Of a stretch of DNA of 64,000 bases, positions 21,701 to 32,067 are shown piece after piece; position 1 is the first letter of the stretch; every line of letters starts with the position of its first letter. The position numbers were made by a program, and so were the translations under genes. The notes below the pieces were generated by a model. That model did not search any database. It saw only the letters and a list, made by a program, of their open reading frames with translations, and was not told where the DNA came from. The stretch is from Cryptomeria japonica (Eukaryota > Streptophyta > Pinopsida > Cupressales > Cupressaceae): NCBI RefSeq assembly GCF_030272615.1, contig NC_081406.1:403715439-403779438 (forward strand), written 5' to 3'.

Positions 21701-24223
21701 ATGGCGAGTTCGTCAGGGAGAATAGAGGTGGAGAAATTTAATGGAAGTAATTTTGAGATGTGGAAGCTGAAGATGGAAGATCTGCTAATAGATCGAGATC
21801 TTTGGGATGCTGTTGATGCGAATGTCCAAAGGCCCTCAGATCCTACTGCGGCAGCTCAGTATGATGTTATGGACCGAAAAGCCAAGGGTCTAATCAGACT
21901 GTGCCTGGCAGAATCTGTTCTAATCAATGTCCATGAAGAGAACTCTGCAAAGAAGCTATGGACTAAGCTTGGTGAGATGTATCAAGTGAAATCTTTATTA
22001 AATCAAATTTTCTTAAGAAAGAAATTGTATTCCTTGAAGATGGAAGAGGGTGGACGAATTGCAGACCACCTAGAAGCATTCAATATGATTGTGGCTCAAT
22101 TAGTATCCGTCGGTGTTAAGATGGACGAGGAGGAGAAATGTCAGATCTTGCTTTGTTCTTTGCCTGATTCGTGGGATTCTCTTGTTATGGCTATCAGTAG
22201 TACTTCTGTCATTTTGAAATCTGAAGATGTGGTGGGTGCCCTACTCGGTGAAGAGATGCGAAGGAAGGTATCCATCAGTTCAAAGGAAGCCCTAACCGTT
22301 CGTGGAAGACCTAAGGAGAAAGGCAAGAAGAATGAGAAGCGCGGCAAGTCCAAATCCAAAGGGAGATCGAAATCTCTTGGAAAGTCCAAAGTCATTTGCT
22401 GGAATTGCGGTAAACCGGGTCACATCCGTAAGGACTGCAAAGAAGAAAAGAAGAAGAAAAAGAAAAAGTTCGATTCTGATTCTGAGTCCGACAAGGAAGA
22501 TGGCGATGCATTTATTGCGGCTTTGGCGACTCATGCAGGTAATGATGCCTGGCTAATTGACTCAGGTGCATCTTTTCATATGACTTCCAATAGAGATTGG
22601 TTTTCTGAATATGAAGGATTTAATGGAGGTAAGGTGTACTTGGGTGATGATTCACCTCTAGACATTGTTGGTCGAGGTAAGGTTAGAATCAAGTTTTCTG
22701 ATGGTAGAATAAAAGGGATTAATGGTGTGCTGCATATCCCTGGATTAAAACGAAACCTGTTATCTGTGAGCAAACTGATAGATGCGGGTGTGCAGGTAGT
22801 CTTTTCTGAAACAGGATGTAAGATGATTAAGGGTGCTATGGTAGTTGCTAGAGGTGTCAGGTTTGGCACTTTGTATAAGCTTGAAGCATACACTGTTGAG
22901 TGTAATAGCACTTCTGTAAAAGGCAAATCTGCGGATACTTCACTGGAAGATTTGAAGGTTTCACCTTCAGCAGATGGAAATGGTTTTTGGGTACGTAAGG
23001 GTGCTCTTTCGTCTGAAGCAAAGTTACCTGCAGAGAAGACTATGTTATGGCACCAGAGACTTGGCCACATTGGAGAAAAGGGTCTAAGGACCTTGAAAAA
23101 TAAAAACCTTGTTGAAGGTTTGAATGACTGTAACCTTGACTTTGATTTCTGTGAGCATTGCATTTATGGAAAACAAAACCGCGTTCAGTTTTACTCGAGT
23201 TCTCATAAAACTTGTGGTGTTTTGGATCTTATCCATTCTGATGTGTTTGGTCCAGTAGATGTCTCTTCGATTGGAAAATCCACATATTATGTTTCATTTA
23301 TTGATGATTTTAGTAGAAGGACATGGGTTTATTTTCTAAAGAGTAAATCTGAAGTTTTTAGTCGTTTTAAAGAATTTAAAGCAATGGCTGAGTTGCAGAC
23401 TGGAAAGAAAATAAAATGTTTGAGAACTGATAATGGCGGTGAGTTTTGCTCTAATGATTTTGATAGATTCTGTAAAGACTGTGGAATTAACAGGCAGAAG
23501 ACAACTCCGTATTCTCCACAGCAGAATGGAGTTGCAGAAAGAATGAACAGGACACTGATGGAGAAGGCTAGGAGTATGTTGAGTGGTGCTGGTCTCGAAC
23601 AAAAGTTTTGGGCTGAAGCTGTTGCCACTGCTTGCTACCTGATTAACAGGTCTCCTACATCAGCTCTTGTTGATAAAATGCCTATGGAAGCATGGTCAGG
23701 TCACAAGCCTTCATTGAGACATCTTAGAGTTTTTGGTTGCGAGGCATATGCACATGTGCCAAAGGAGAAGCGAACAAAGTTGGAGAACAAGGCTGTGAAA
23801 TGTATCTTCATCGGGTATAGTTATGGTGTGAAAGGATACAAGCTTTGGGACCCTGTTGCACAAAAGGTAATTCACAGTAGAAGTGTTATTTTTAGAGAAA
23901 TTAAGTCTCCTTCTGTTACAGATCAGTTCCAAGCCATGGTTAGAAATATAAAGTCATCACCTTGTCTCACTTTTTCCAAAAGTGACAACTCTTCCTTCCA
24001 GCAACCTCATAATGCCTCAGTACACATTGAAGGATTTATCAACCAACATAGGATCAAGCGAGTCTTGATTGATAATGGAGCCGACCTGAATATTTGTACA
24101 CTACAGTTGGTCACAACTTTGGGATATGCAATAGAATCAGTAGATCCCTGCAAGAAGATAACATTCAAAGCCTATGATGACGCAAAGCGTTCATCCAAAG
24201 GGGTTGTGGTACTACCAATCTGA
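21701..24223 (+). CDS. copia Gag-protease-integrase fused by deletion to Tat protease (840 codons)
   Basis: This is the only long uninterrupted frame in the window. Residues 1-190 are a UBN2-type Gag (KFNGSNFEMWKLKMEDLL). Residues 190-260 are very basic and then hold a perfect zinc knuckle CWNCGKPGHIRKDC, followed by a Lys run and an acidic stretch. The aspartic protease motif is LIDSGASFHM (near 285). The pre-integrase zinc residues are LWHQRLGHIGEKG. The integrase core has HSDVFGPV, RTDNGGEF and PQQNGVAERMNRT, all three catalytic acidic residues intact, then the Tnt1-like FGCEAYAHVPKEKRTKLE and IFIGYSYGVKGYKLWD blocks. After about residue 745 the sequence switches to Ty3-type: VLIDNGADLNICT is the Tat protease site. 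The fused protein lacks RT and RNase H. The fusion is chance, but the frame is open across it. Confidence 0.88.
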   Translation: MASSSGRIEVEKFNGSNFEMWKLKMEDLLIDRDLWDAVDANVQRPSDPTAAAQYDVMDRKAKGLIRLCLAESVLINVHEENSAKKLWTKLGEMYQVKSLLNQIFLRKKLYSLKMEEGGRIADHLEAFNMIVAQLVSVGVKMDEEEKCQILLCSLPDSWDSLVMAISSTSVILKSEDVVGALLGEEMRRKVSISSKEALTVRGRPKEKGKKNEKRGKSKSKGRSKSLGKSKVICWNCGKPGHIRKDCKEEKKKKKKKFDSDSESDKEDGDAFIAALATHAGNDAWLIDSGASFHMTSNRDWFSEYEGFNGGKVYLGDDSPLDIVGRGKVRIKFSDGRIKGINGVLHIPGLKRNLLSVSKLIDAGVQVVFSETGCKMIKGAMVVARGVRFGTLYKLEAYTVECNSTSVKGKSADTSLEDLKVSPSADGNGFWVRKGALSSEAKLPAEKTMLWHQRLGHIGEKGLRTLKNKNLVEGLNDCNLDFDFCEHCIYGKQNRVQFYSSSHKTCGVLDLIHSDVFGPVDVSSIGKSTYYVSFIDDFSRRTWVYFLKSKSEVFSRFKEFKAMAELQTGKKIKCLRTDNGGEFCSNDFDRFCKDCGINRQKTTPYSPQQNGVAERMNRTLMEKARSMLSGAGLEQKFWAEAVATACYLINRSPTSALVDKMPMEAWSGHKPSLRHLRVFGCEAYAHVPKEKRTKLENKAVKCIFIGYSYGVKGYKLWDPVAQKVIHSRSVIFREIKSPSVTDQFQAMVRNIKSSPCLTFSKSDNSSFQQPHNASVHIEGFINQHRIKRVLIDNGADLNICTLQLVTTLGYAIESVDPCKKITFKAYDDAKRSSKGVVVLPI

Positions 24224-25432
24224 GTGGGCCCAGTGGTGAAACACATCATCTGTCAAGTTTTGGACCTTCCTCTACCATACAATCTATTGTTAGGAAGACC
24301 TTGGATACACGCCATGCAAGTTGTTCCATCCTCCTACCATCAGTGTATCAAGTTCCCACATAATGGTTTAGAGATTACAATCCTGGGCGATGCAAATCCC
24401 TTTGCATATTGTCATAATATCAGTCATCAACCAGAGATTATTGTTCCTAACAATAGAGAAGCCATCTCCTCCACATCATACATAAGTCCAGCCTCTCTTG
24501 CCAATTCAAACACCATTATACCCAAGCAAGAAAAGCTTAAGATGAAGATAGCAGAGGAAGGTCCTGGGGAATACAATTTGAGTCAACTCTTTTGTGTGGG
24601 ACAAATGCCCACTTCTCCTAGAACACATGGTAAACCTCAGTGGTTACTTCAACAACCACTGATCAAGCTAGCATGTCCTTTGATGCCTTTCATCCTGGGG
24701 AAGAGTCAAGAAGAAGAAACTAGAGATGAGGACTTAGCAGAATGGATCTATAAAGATCCCATCACCACCGATATGTCGCAAGCTAAGCTTCCCACAGATC
24801 AGTATGGCAAAGGCCTTCTCATTATGCAAAGAATGGGTTATTATGGTCAGAGTTCTTTGGGACCTTGCAAACAAGGAAGACATGAACCGCTGCAGTCGGA
24901 ATTAAAGCCCAAGGATAATACAGGCTTAGGCTTTCAAAAGCAAATCCTTCCTAAGCTTAGATTCAAAGGAAAACCCAGCAAACCACTATATCATCCTATT
25001 GCAAAGAGGACATCTTTGATTATAAAAGAACCATCAAACACCATTGCAACTGCCCCACTGAGGCTAAGAATCCCAACACAACCATCTACAATGTCAATCA
25101 TCCCACCAAACAAACCGACAATCCCACTAGCAGTAGCCATAACATCAATAGCACCATTAGCGGCAGCAACTGTATCAGAACCCATAGTAGTATCTACAAC
25201 ATCAATAGTTCTAGCAGAAGCAATAGAGTCAACACTACCGATACTCCCCATGTCAGATTCATTGATCCCCATCATCCTTCCTGCAGCACTAATTATTCCA
25301 TCTACAAGGGTACATCAACCGATCACACCCACAATGTTTAACTCAAAGGACATCCCAGTATGGTATAGTAATCAGATACTAGAAAGTGACTCAGAGACCG
25401 ACTCACATGAATGGGAATTTGATTCCATCTAG
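23936..25432 (+). pseudogene. Tat aspartic protease and linker
   Basis: The protease motif VLIDNGADLNICT (near 24065) is followed by the conserved C-terminal motif LPYNLLLGRPWIHAM (near 24270) typical of Tat-type proteases. An in-frame TGA at 24221 splits them. The next 300 codons are a Pro/Ser/Thr/Ile-rich linker with repeated short AT-rich phrases and no domain. It stops at TAG 25432, after which the same frame resumes at 25433. Confidence 0.8.
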
Positions 25433-26980
25433 CTTAATACTTCAGATGAGGAAGACACATCACTACCTCCACCTCACAAAGACATCCCTATTTACAGAGA
25501 AGCACAGATAAAGACCTCTTGGGTTCCTGAGCTGGAAACTTCTTCCATAGACCCTACATCACATCCTACACCTGAGTCTGATAGGGAGAGTACCATCAAT
25601 GACCTTCACCATAACGTCTTAACCCTCACTGACACATCTAATGAACTTAACCTTATCGATGAGGTAATGCCCATTATCCATCCTAAACTCATCGAATGGA
25701 ACCAACCTAATCCCCCATGTCTTGATCATTTCCAAAATGATGAGGCGATCATTGACTTTTTGGAACTATGGGATAACATACCAAGTGGGGATCACAAAGC
25801 GGGATTCACCATAGAACTTAATAGTGCAGCATACTTTGCGGCAGATGCCAAACCTTTTAGCTACAAAAATATAACACTAAAACATGGATCTTCTAGTGAA
25901 AACCACACCATGGCACTATTTGATCCAACAAAAGTAAAAAGAAAGAGCGTATCCAATGGTGAAAACCGCTCCGAGGCACCGGCGGATGTAAGGTTTGACA
26001 TTCTCCCTGCTAGTACACAATGGGAATGATCAATGATTCTCATTGAGGAAATAAAAGAATACAACGTTGGGACTCTTGAAACTCCTCACCACATACATCT
26101 GACATCTCTTCTAACTCCAGAGGAACAACCTAAATTTGTAGAGTTCTTTCAAAAGTGTCAGATCAACTTTGTGTGGTCATATGCAGACATGCCTAGGCTT
26201 GATCCTGATTTAGTCATGCATCACCTCACTATAGCAGAAGGAGCCAAACCTGTCAAGCAGAAGCTTCGTAAGATGCAACCTCAGATTGCAGTACTATTCA
26301 AAGCAGAACTCAAGAAACACCTAGATGTTGGTTTTATTAGACCAATTGATTATGCAAATTGGATATCCAATATTGTGCCTGTCGGCAAACCAAATGGGGG
26401 CATCCATATTTGTACTAACTTTAGAGATCTGAATAAGGCATGTCCTAAGGATGAATTCCCCCTACCAAACATTGACATCATAGTGGACCTAACAATAGGA
26501 CATGCCATGCTTTCACTCATGGATGGATTTTCATGAAACAATCAGATAAAGATCGCACCAGAGGATCAACATAAGACAGCCTTCACATGTCCATGGGGCA
26601 CATACTGCTAGAATGTAATGCCTTTCGGTCTCAAGAATGCAGGAGCAACCTATCAACAAGAAATGACCACCATCATCCATGACATGATGCATACCACAAT
26701 GGAAGATTATGTTGATGACTTACTAGCAAAATCACTCACCAGAGAAGGTCGTCTAGACATATTAGATAAGATCTTTGATAGACTCGAACAATATCATGTT
26801 CGACTCAACCCAAAGAAATGTGTCTTTGGAGTAACCTCAGGGAAGCTTCTAGGATACATTGTCTCAAGCAAAGGTCAAAGAAATCATGGACATGCCACCT
26901 CCAAAGAACATCAGCCAGCTAAGGACATTACAAGGATGGCTACAACCCATCTGAAGATTCATTGCACAACTGGCAGATAA
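25433..26980 (+). pseudogene. Tat reverse transcriptase
   Basis: It continues in the same frame as the protease. RT begins near 26090 with LTPEEQPKFVEFFQK and the conserved MPRLDPDLVMHHL lead-in of Tat elements. The palm motifs follow: GFIRPIDYANWISNIVPV, LNKACPKDEFPLPNID, MPFGLKNAGATYQQ and the active site YVDDLLAKS (near 26710). Stops lie at 25432, 26029, 26536 and 26611. The frame is lost after LLGYIVSSKG near 26870. Confidence 0.88.
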
Positions 26981-27960
26981 GTGTCACCCCTTTACACATC
27001 TGCTACACAAAAACATCTGCTTTCAGTGGGATACCAGATGCCAGCAAGCATTCCAGATGCTTAAAGACTATCTCATGAATACACCATTATTGATCCCACC
27101 AGATCCAAGCAGACCTCTGCTACTCTATATCAGGAACAAATACGACATTGGGTGTACCATTGGCACAACACAATGTAGAAGGAAAAGAGTGCATTGTTTA
27201 CTACATCTCTCGCACATTGGCTGGCTATGAACTCAACTACACACCTATTGAGCGAGCTTGCCTAGCAGTAATCTTGACAGCCACTAAACTGAGGCACTAT
27301 CTGTTAACACTCAAGGTATAGCTCATTGTGAATATTGATCCACTCAAATACTTACTCAGTAAAGAAGCATTGACAGGCCGCTTGGCCAAATGGATGATGA
27401 TTCTAAGTGAATTTGACATCGAGTATGTGGACCGTAAGGCTATTAAAGGACAAGTTATTGCAGATTAGTTGGCCGATGCTCCCCTCATAGGTGATCATCC
27501 TCTCATTTCCAATTTTCCAGATGAAGAGATATTCATGATCACAACAGCACAACCATGGAAACTATACTTTGATGGTTTATACACTAGGCATGGCTTGGGG
27601 GCAAGCATTATATTTATCACACCTCAAGGTGACAGCATCCCAAAGTCTTACAGGCTCACATTTCCATGCACAAACAACATAGCTGAATATGAGGCCTTGA
27701 TCACAAGACTCAGGCTAGCCATACGATGGAAGTTACAAGAACTACAAGTATATGGCGACTCCCAACTGGTCATTCGACAAGCAACAGATGAATATCAGAC
27801 CAAGGATGACAAACTCATACCGTACAAGCAAATGGTGGACAATCTAAAGGCATCATTTACTACTATCACCTTTGAGCAGATACCAAGAGATCAGAATCGA
27901 GCTGCTGATGCTATGGCTACCATCGCATCTCTCCTAGATCTTCCATAGAATTCAACACGC
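26981..27960 (+). pseudogene. Tat RNase H and second (archaeal-type) RNase H
   Basis: The first RNase H occupies 26981-27470 in two frames (VYYISRTLAGYELNYTPIE near 27200). After a TAG at 27468, a 159-codon frame encodes a second RNase H: WKLYFDGLYTRHGLGAS (first Asp), NNIAEYEALI (Glu), LQVYGDSQLVIRQ (Asp) and NRAADAMATIA (last Asp), the full set of catalytic acidic residues. The tandem second RNase H is a diagnostic feature of the Tat lineage. Confidence 0.85.
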
Positions 27961-29300
27961 TATGAGTTCTTGGTGGAACAACTTTGGATTCCCTCTTATG
28001 ATATCCCCAAATCCAAGATGATATGTCGCCTTGTCAGTTCTGAATCCCCATGGTACGGTGATTTTTACACTTATCTCTATGATCACACCCTTCCTCCTAA
28101 CCAATCAAATAACCAACGTAAAATCTTCATTCGCCAAACCGCTCGATATACCATTATTGCCGAAACCCTATACCAGTGCAGTCTTGATGGTACTCTCCTT
28201 TGATGTTTGGAACATGATGAGATAACAAAGGCCTTGGAAGAGATACATGAAGGAATTTGTGGAACCCATGCAAGCGGTCCATCACTTGCCAAGAAACTCC
28301 TGCGCACTGGATACTACTGGCCATCTATGGAAAAAGACTCCTACTACTTTGTCAGAAAGTGCAAGAAATGCCAAGTTCATGGAGACCTGATAAATGCACC
28401 AGCACAGGAATTGCAACCAATCACAACATCATGGCCTTTTTGTCAATGGGGCCTTGACCTTGTGGGAAAAATTCATCCATATTGATCCAACAGCCATAAA
28501 TTCATTATTACCGCCATCGAATACTTCACAAAGTGGATCGAAGTTGTTCCACTTACCCAAGTTACCGGCAAGTAGATCACCTCATTCATCCTCAATTACA
28601 TCATCTATCGGTATGGTGTACCCATGTCCATCATGACAGATAACAGTCTTCCTTTCAAAAATCAAGATGTACGTGAACTCTGTGAGAAATTTCACATCCA
28701 ACACCGCTTTTCCACCCCCTATTACCCACAAGGCAATGGTCAAGCATCAAACAAGAACATATTAAGAATCCTTAAGAAGATAGTCAACAATGTCGGCCAT
28801 GATTAGCACGTTCAATTGAATCCAGCACTATGGGCATACCAAACTAGCATTCAAACCCCTACAGGCGCAACTCCCTACTCATTGGTCTATGGTGCAGAAG
28901 CTATTTTACCTATTGAGGTTGAGATACCATCACTACAGGTTTCCTTACACAATCTCATAGATGATGAAGAATACAGAGTATCCCGTCTCCAAGACTTAGA
29001 GCTACTTGATGAGAAATGACAAGCTGCATACAATCACCTCAAGCCCTATCAGCAGTGCATGAGCAGAAGCTACAATCACTGAGTTAGACCTCGTACATTT
29101 AAGGTAGGTGATCTTGTTCTTTGAGAGAATCCTCGTAACCAACCCAACCGAGAACATCAGGGAAAGTTTGAATCAAACTAGTTGGGTCCATATGCTATCA
29201 CTAGTGTATTTGGGTCTGGGGCATATTAGTTGGCTACTTCAGAAGGAGAACCGCTAGCAGATTCGATCAATAGCATGCACCTCAAACGGTTTTATACATA
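27961..29300 (+). pseudogene. Tat integrase
   Basis: The zinc-binding HHCC domain is at 28207-28390 (GICGTHASG, CKKCQVHG). The core has WGLDLVGKIH, then MTDNSLPF. The third motif reads YYPQGNGQASNKN, where Tat elements have ...QGNGQAE..., so the catalytic Glu is missing. The C-terminal FKVGDLVL and GPYAITSVF blocks are recognisable to 29300 (LKRFYT then stop). Several TAG and TGA stops interrupt it. Confidence 0.85.
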
Positions 29301-29731
29301 AGCTGCATAAAGCATCAGGCTCCCATATTTACTATTAAAAATACCAAAAACATCCAGATAAAGGTCCTGAGGAAACATATAAAAACATCAAAAATAGTAA
29401 AGAAAAATCATGCATCCAAACGGTGAACAACCACTCCGGTGGCACCTGGGTAAGTGCGATGGTGAAAATTTGGCAAACAGGCACCACTCATAGCAGCTAT
29501 GGCTCCATTGTCTTTTAGACTTGTTGCGATTACATTCATTTCATCCACTCATCCATCCGTCCAAAGTCATGGCTTGTTATTGATCTACAAATAAGGATAG
29601 TACTTCATGCATCTTTCATCCCGCTTTTTCATAGTCATGTCTAAACTGGGGGCAATGCCCTTAACCTATTGATGGAAGTGGATTCTACCTTGTTTTGTGA
29701 TCCATTGAGTTCTTCATTCAAAACTATCTCA

Positions 29732-29860
29732 CAAAACCAAAAACATTCAAAACAATCATCAAAAATACCAAAAACATTCAAACAATCATCAAAAATACCA
29801 AAAACATTCAAACAATCATCAAAAATACCAGAAACATTCAAAATATCTCACAAAATCCAA
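29732..29860 (+). repeat. 30 bp tandem repeat, about 3 to 4 units
   Basis: The unit is AAAAATACCAAAAACATTCA plus AACAATCATC. Two exact copies lie at 29761-29820, with degenerate copies on both sides. It causes repetitive frames on both strands that are not genes. Confidence 0.85.
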
Positions 29861-30689
29861 AAACATTAGAAAACATTGAAAATCACACAAAAACATGGCA
29901 ACACATTGTACATACTCATATGAGCAGATACCAAACAAGCATTGAAAAGTACTCGCATGATGATCACTTCTCAAAATCGACCAAACAATCAACATCAACA
30001 CTCAAACTGTCTTCAACAAGGATGCATCCTTCCTTACCAAAACAAAGACAAAATGACGTTTTCTTTGACAAGAAAATTTTGTTTAAAGCTATCAAATACT
30101 TGGTTGATTTGTGAGTTATTCATTCGTTTATACATATCAGGTTCCTATAGCATTGTTTGTGTATCTTTTGTAGATTATTTCGATGAAGTAATGGGGCATG
30201 TACTAATGGTGTCTATGTGGGAAGTTCACTAAGCTACGTGATCTTATGCAAAATCGAGTCATAGATCACTACGGCTTGTTGACTACAGCGTATACCTCAA
30301 CCATATGAGCATGAACCATTACCAAGGATCCATGTTCTTTATTCTTTCTGTATATACTTTTTGCTTACAAGAACAATGCTCCTTCTTTGGTTCCTCCTAC
30401 CTCATCCAATTTAGATAAAGGTTTTTGTCTCTTATTAAGGTATGAACTTGTCTCAGGATATGATCAGCCCAAGATCAAGGAGGATGATCCAAGTCATGCA
30501 TGAACGAAGATGACCCTTGTTTATTCCACAAGCAATACTTTGGTCAACTTGACCCATTATATCAAGTTGTTTGTATTAACTTGCTATATCAAATCCATGT
30601 AAGAAATTCTCTGGTCATCTTGAATCATTATGTCAAGTTGCTTGTATTTTCTTACAACATTTTAAAGCTCGATGATGAAAAATAAAGCA

Positions 30690-31850
30690 CTATGGATCGT
30701 CATTTCATCTCATCTATTTATATTGCATTCCATTGCATACCATCCATCCATTTACTCATTTATTTTCATAATTTTGCATGAAAGTGTGAACAAAGTTAAA
30801 ATGAGTAGTTTTGTGACAATTGAGCTATTTTTTGGATACAATCACGACAGAGTACTCTGATACATCATCACGTGCATCATGCAAATTATAAAACACCTTG
30901 CATTCATCTATCATCATCCCATCATCATTTCATTACATTTTTAGTTGCATTTGCATTATTCTTTAGCCATTCATTATGGTGCATTTAATATCATTTAGTT
31001 GCAATTACCACATATAGTTCATTTTCATTCACTTGCATTAGTATCATTATATCATTTTCATTATTACACTCATGACATTTAGATTCACTCGCATAGATAA
31101 TTATCCTTATTTTGCATTTCTTACCATGATTACTCATTACTATACATTCATTCAAACATCCGTTCGTGATCATCATTTATCATCATTTCCACACTTATGT
31201 ATCACATATTTGTTTAAGTTTCCATAATTACATACATTCATTTATCTCTTCATTAGTTAAAAAGTGCATTCATTCATCCATTATTAGTGTCTTATTATAC
31301 TCATTTTAGGATTCATTTAAATTGCATTCATTATCCCTTTTTAATTGCATTAAGGTATAGTTATTAACCATAAGTTGCATTATCATCACATTATCATTTT
31401 ACTTAAATCATATTTTAGGCATTTAGAATCATAAAAATCATTTGTTTCAAACATTGGTTCATACATTATAGCATATGCATTCATTTAGAAATCATTCATT
31501 TTAAACCATTTGTACTTTACATTTGTTTATCCACATATACATTCATTTCTTAAACATCTAGATGCATATCCATAAAAAGAATCATTCATTCAAAAGCATT
31601 ACATTAACATAATTGCATATCATTATCCCATCATTGTGCTAATATAAAGTACAAACTACTATCTATACCATCATAAATCATCATTTTGTTATGCATACAT
31701 AAGCATCATGACATTGCATACATCAGGCATTCTATCCCAAAAGCCATCAAAAGCACACATATTTTAAACTACATCCACATGTTAGCATCCAACATCATAC
31801 AAATAGACATCATGTAAGCATAAATCATCATAAAAACATGCATATAGGAA
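30690..31850 (+). repeat. CATT-rich low-complexity region
   Basis: Dense CATTCATT, TGCATT and CATCATTT words without a fixed period. Probably expanded by slippage inside the Tat spacer. Confidence 0.6.
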
Positions 31851-32067
31851 TCATCTCATAAACACATACATATAGCAAAGTACAAGTGTCCATCTAAGCA
31901 TAAACTCCATACATATCAACCTGCATATCATCACAAAAATATGGGATCTCCTCATATATATCATCTCATGTATCAGAGTACAATGAAGTCTACAAAATCG
32001 ACTACAAAGAGCCATCCAAGACATAGTCCAAAATGACAATATAAATACATGCATGCAAAATGCTCTC

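Larger units (their letters stand above)
20682..23935 (+). mobile_element. Tork-like Ty1/copia element F, 3'-truncated, nested in Tat gag
   Basis: An LTR (20682-21576), an initiator-Met primer site and an intact gag-protease-integrase frame are present. RT, RNase H and the 3' LTR are absent. Immediately after the integrase C-terminal region (near 23935) the sequence becomes Tat protease. So F inserted in the Tat gag, and a deletion later removed the right half of F together with the rest of Tat gag. The intact frame suggests F is the youngest copia insertion here. The right breakpoint is placed to within about 40 bp. Confidence 0.85.
29303..32067 (+). other. noncoding spacer between Tat integrase and antisense gene
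   Basis: 2.8 kb without coding signal on either strand. It holds a 30 bp tandem repeat (29732-29860) and, from about 30690 to 31850, a low-complexity region dominated by CATTCATT/TGCATT. Such long 3' spacers are usual in Tat elements. Confidence 0.6.

Noticed and set aside
22141-23163. Minus-strand frames of 80 to 195 codons opposite the copia polyprotein
   Set aside because: Shadows of a real coding frame; no domain and no independent signals.
29641-29869. Repeat-peptide frames on both strands
   Set aside because: Product of the 30 bp tandem repeat; a multiple of three keeps any frame open.
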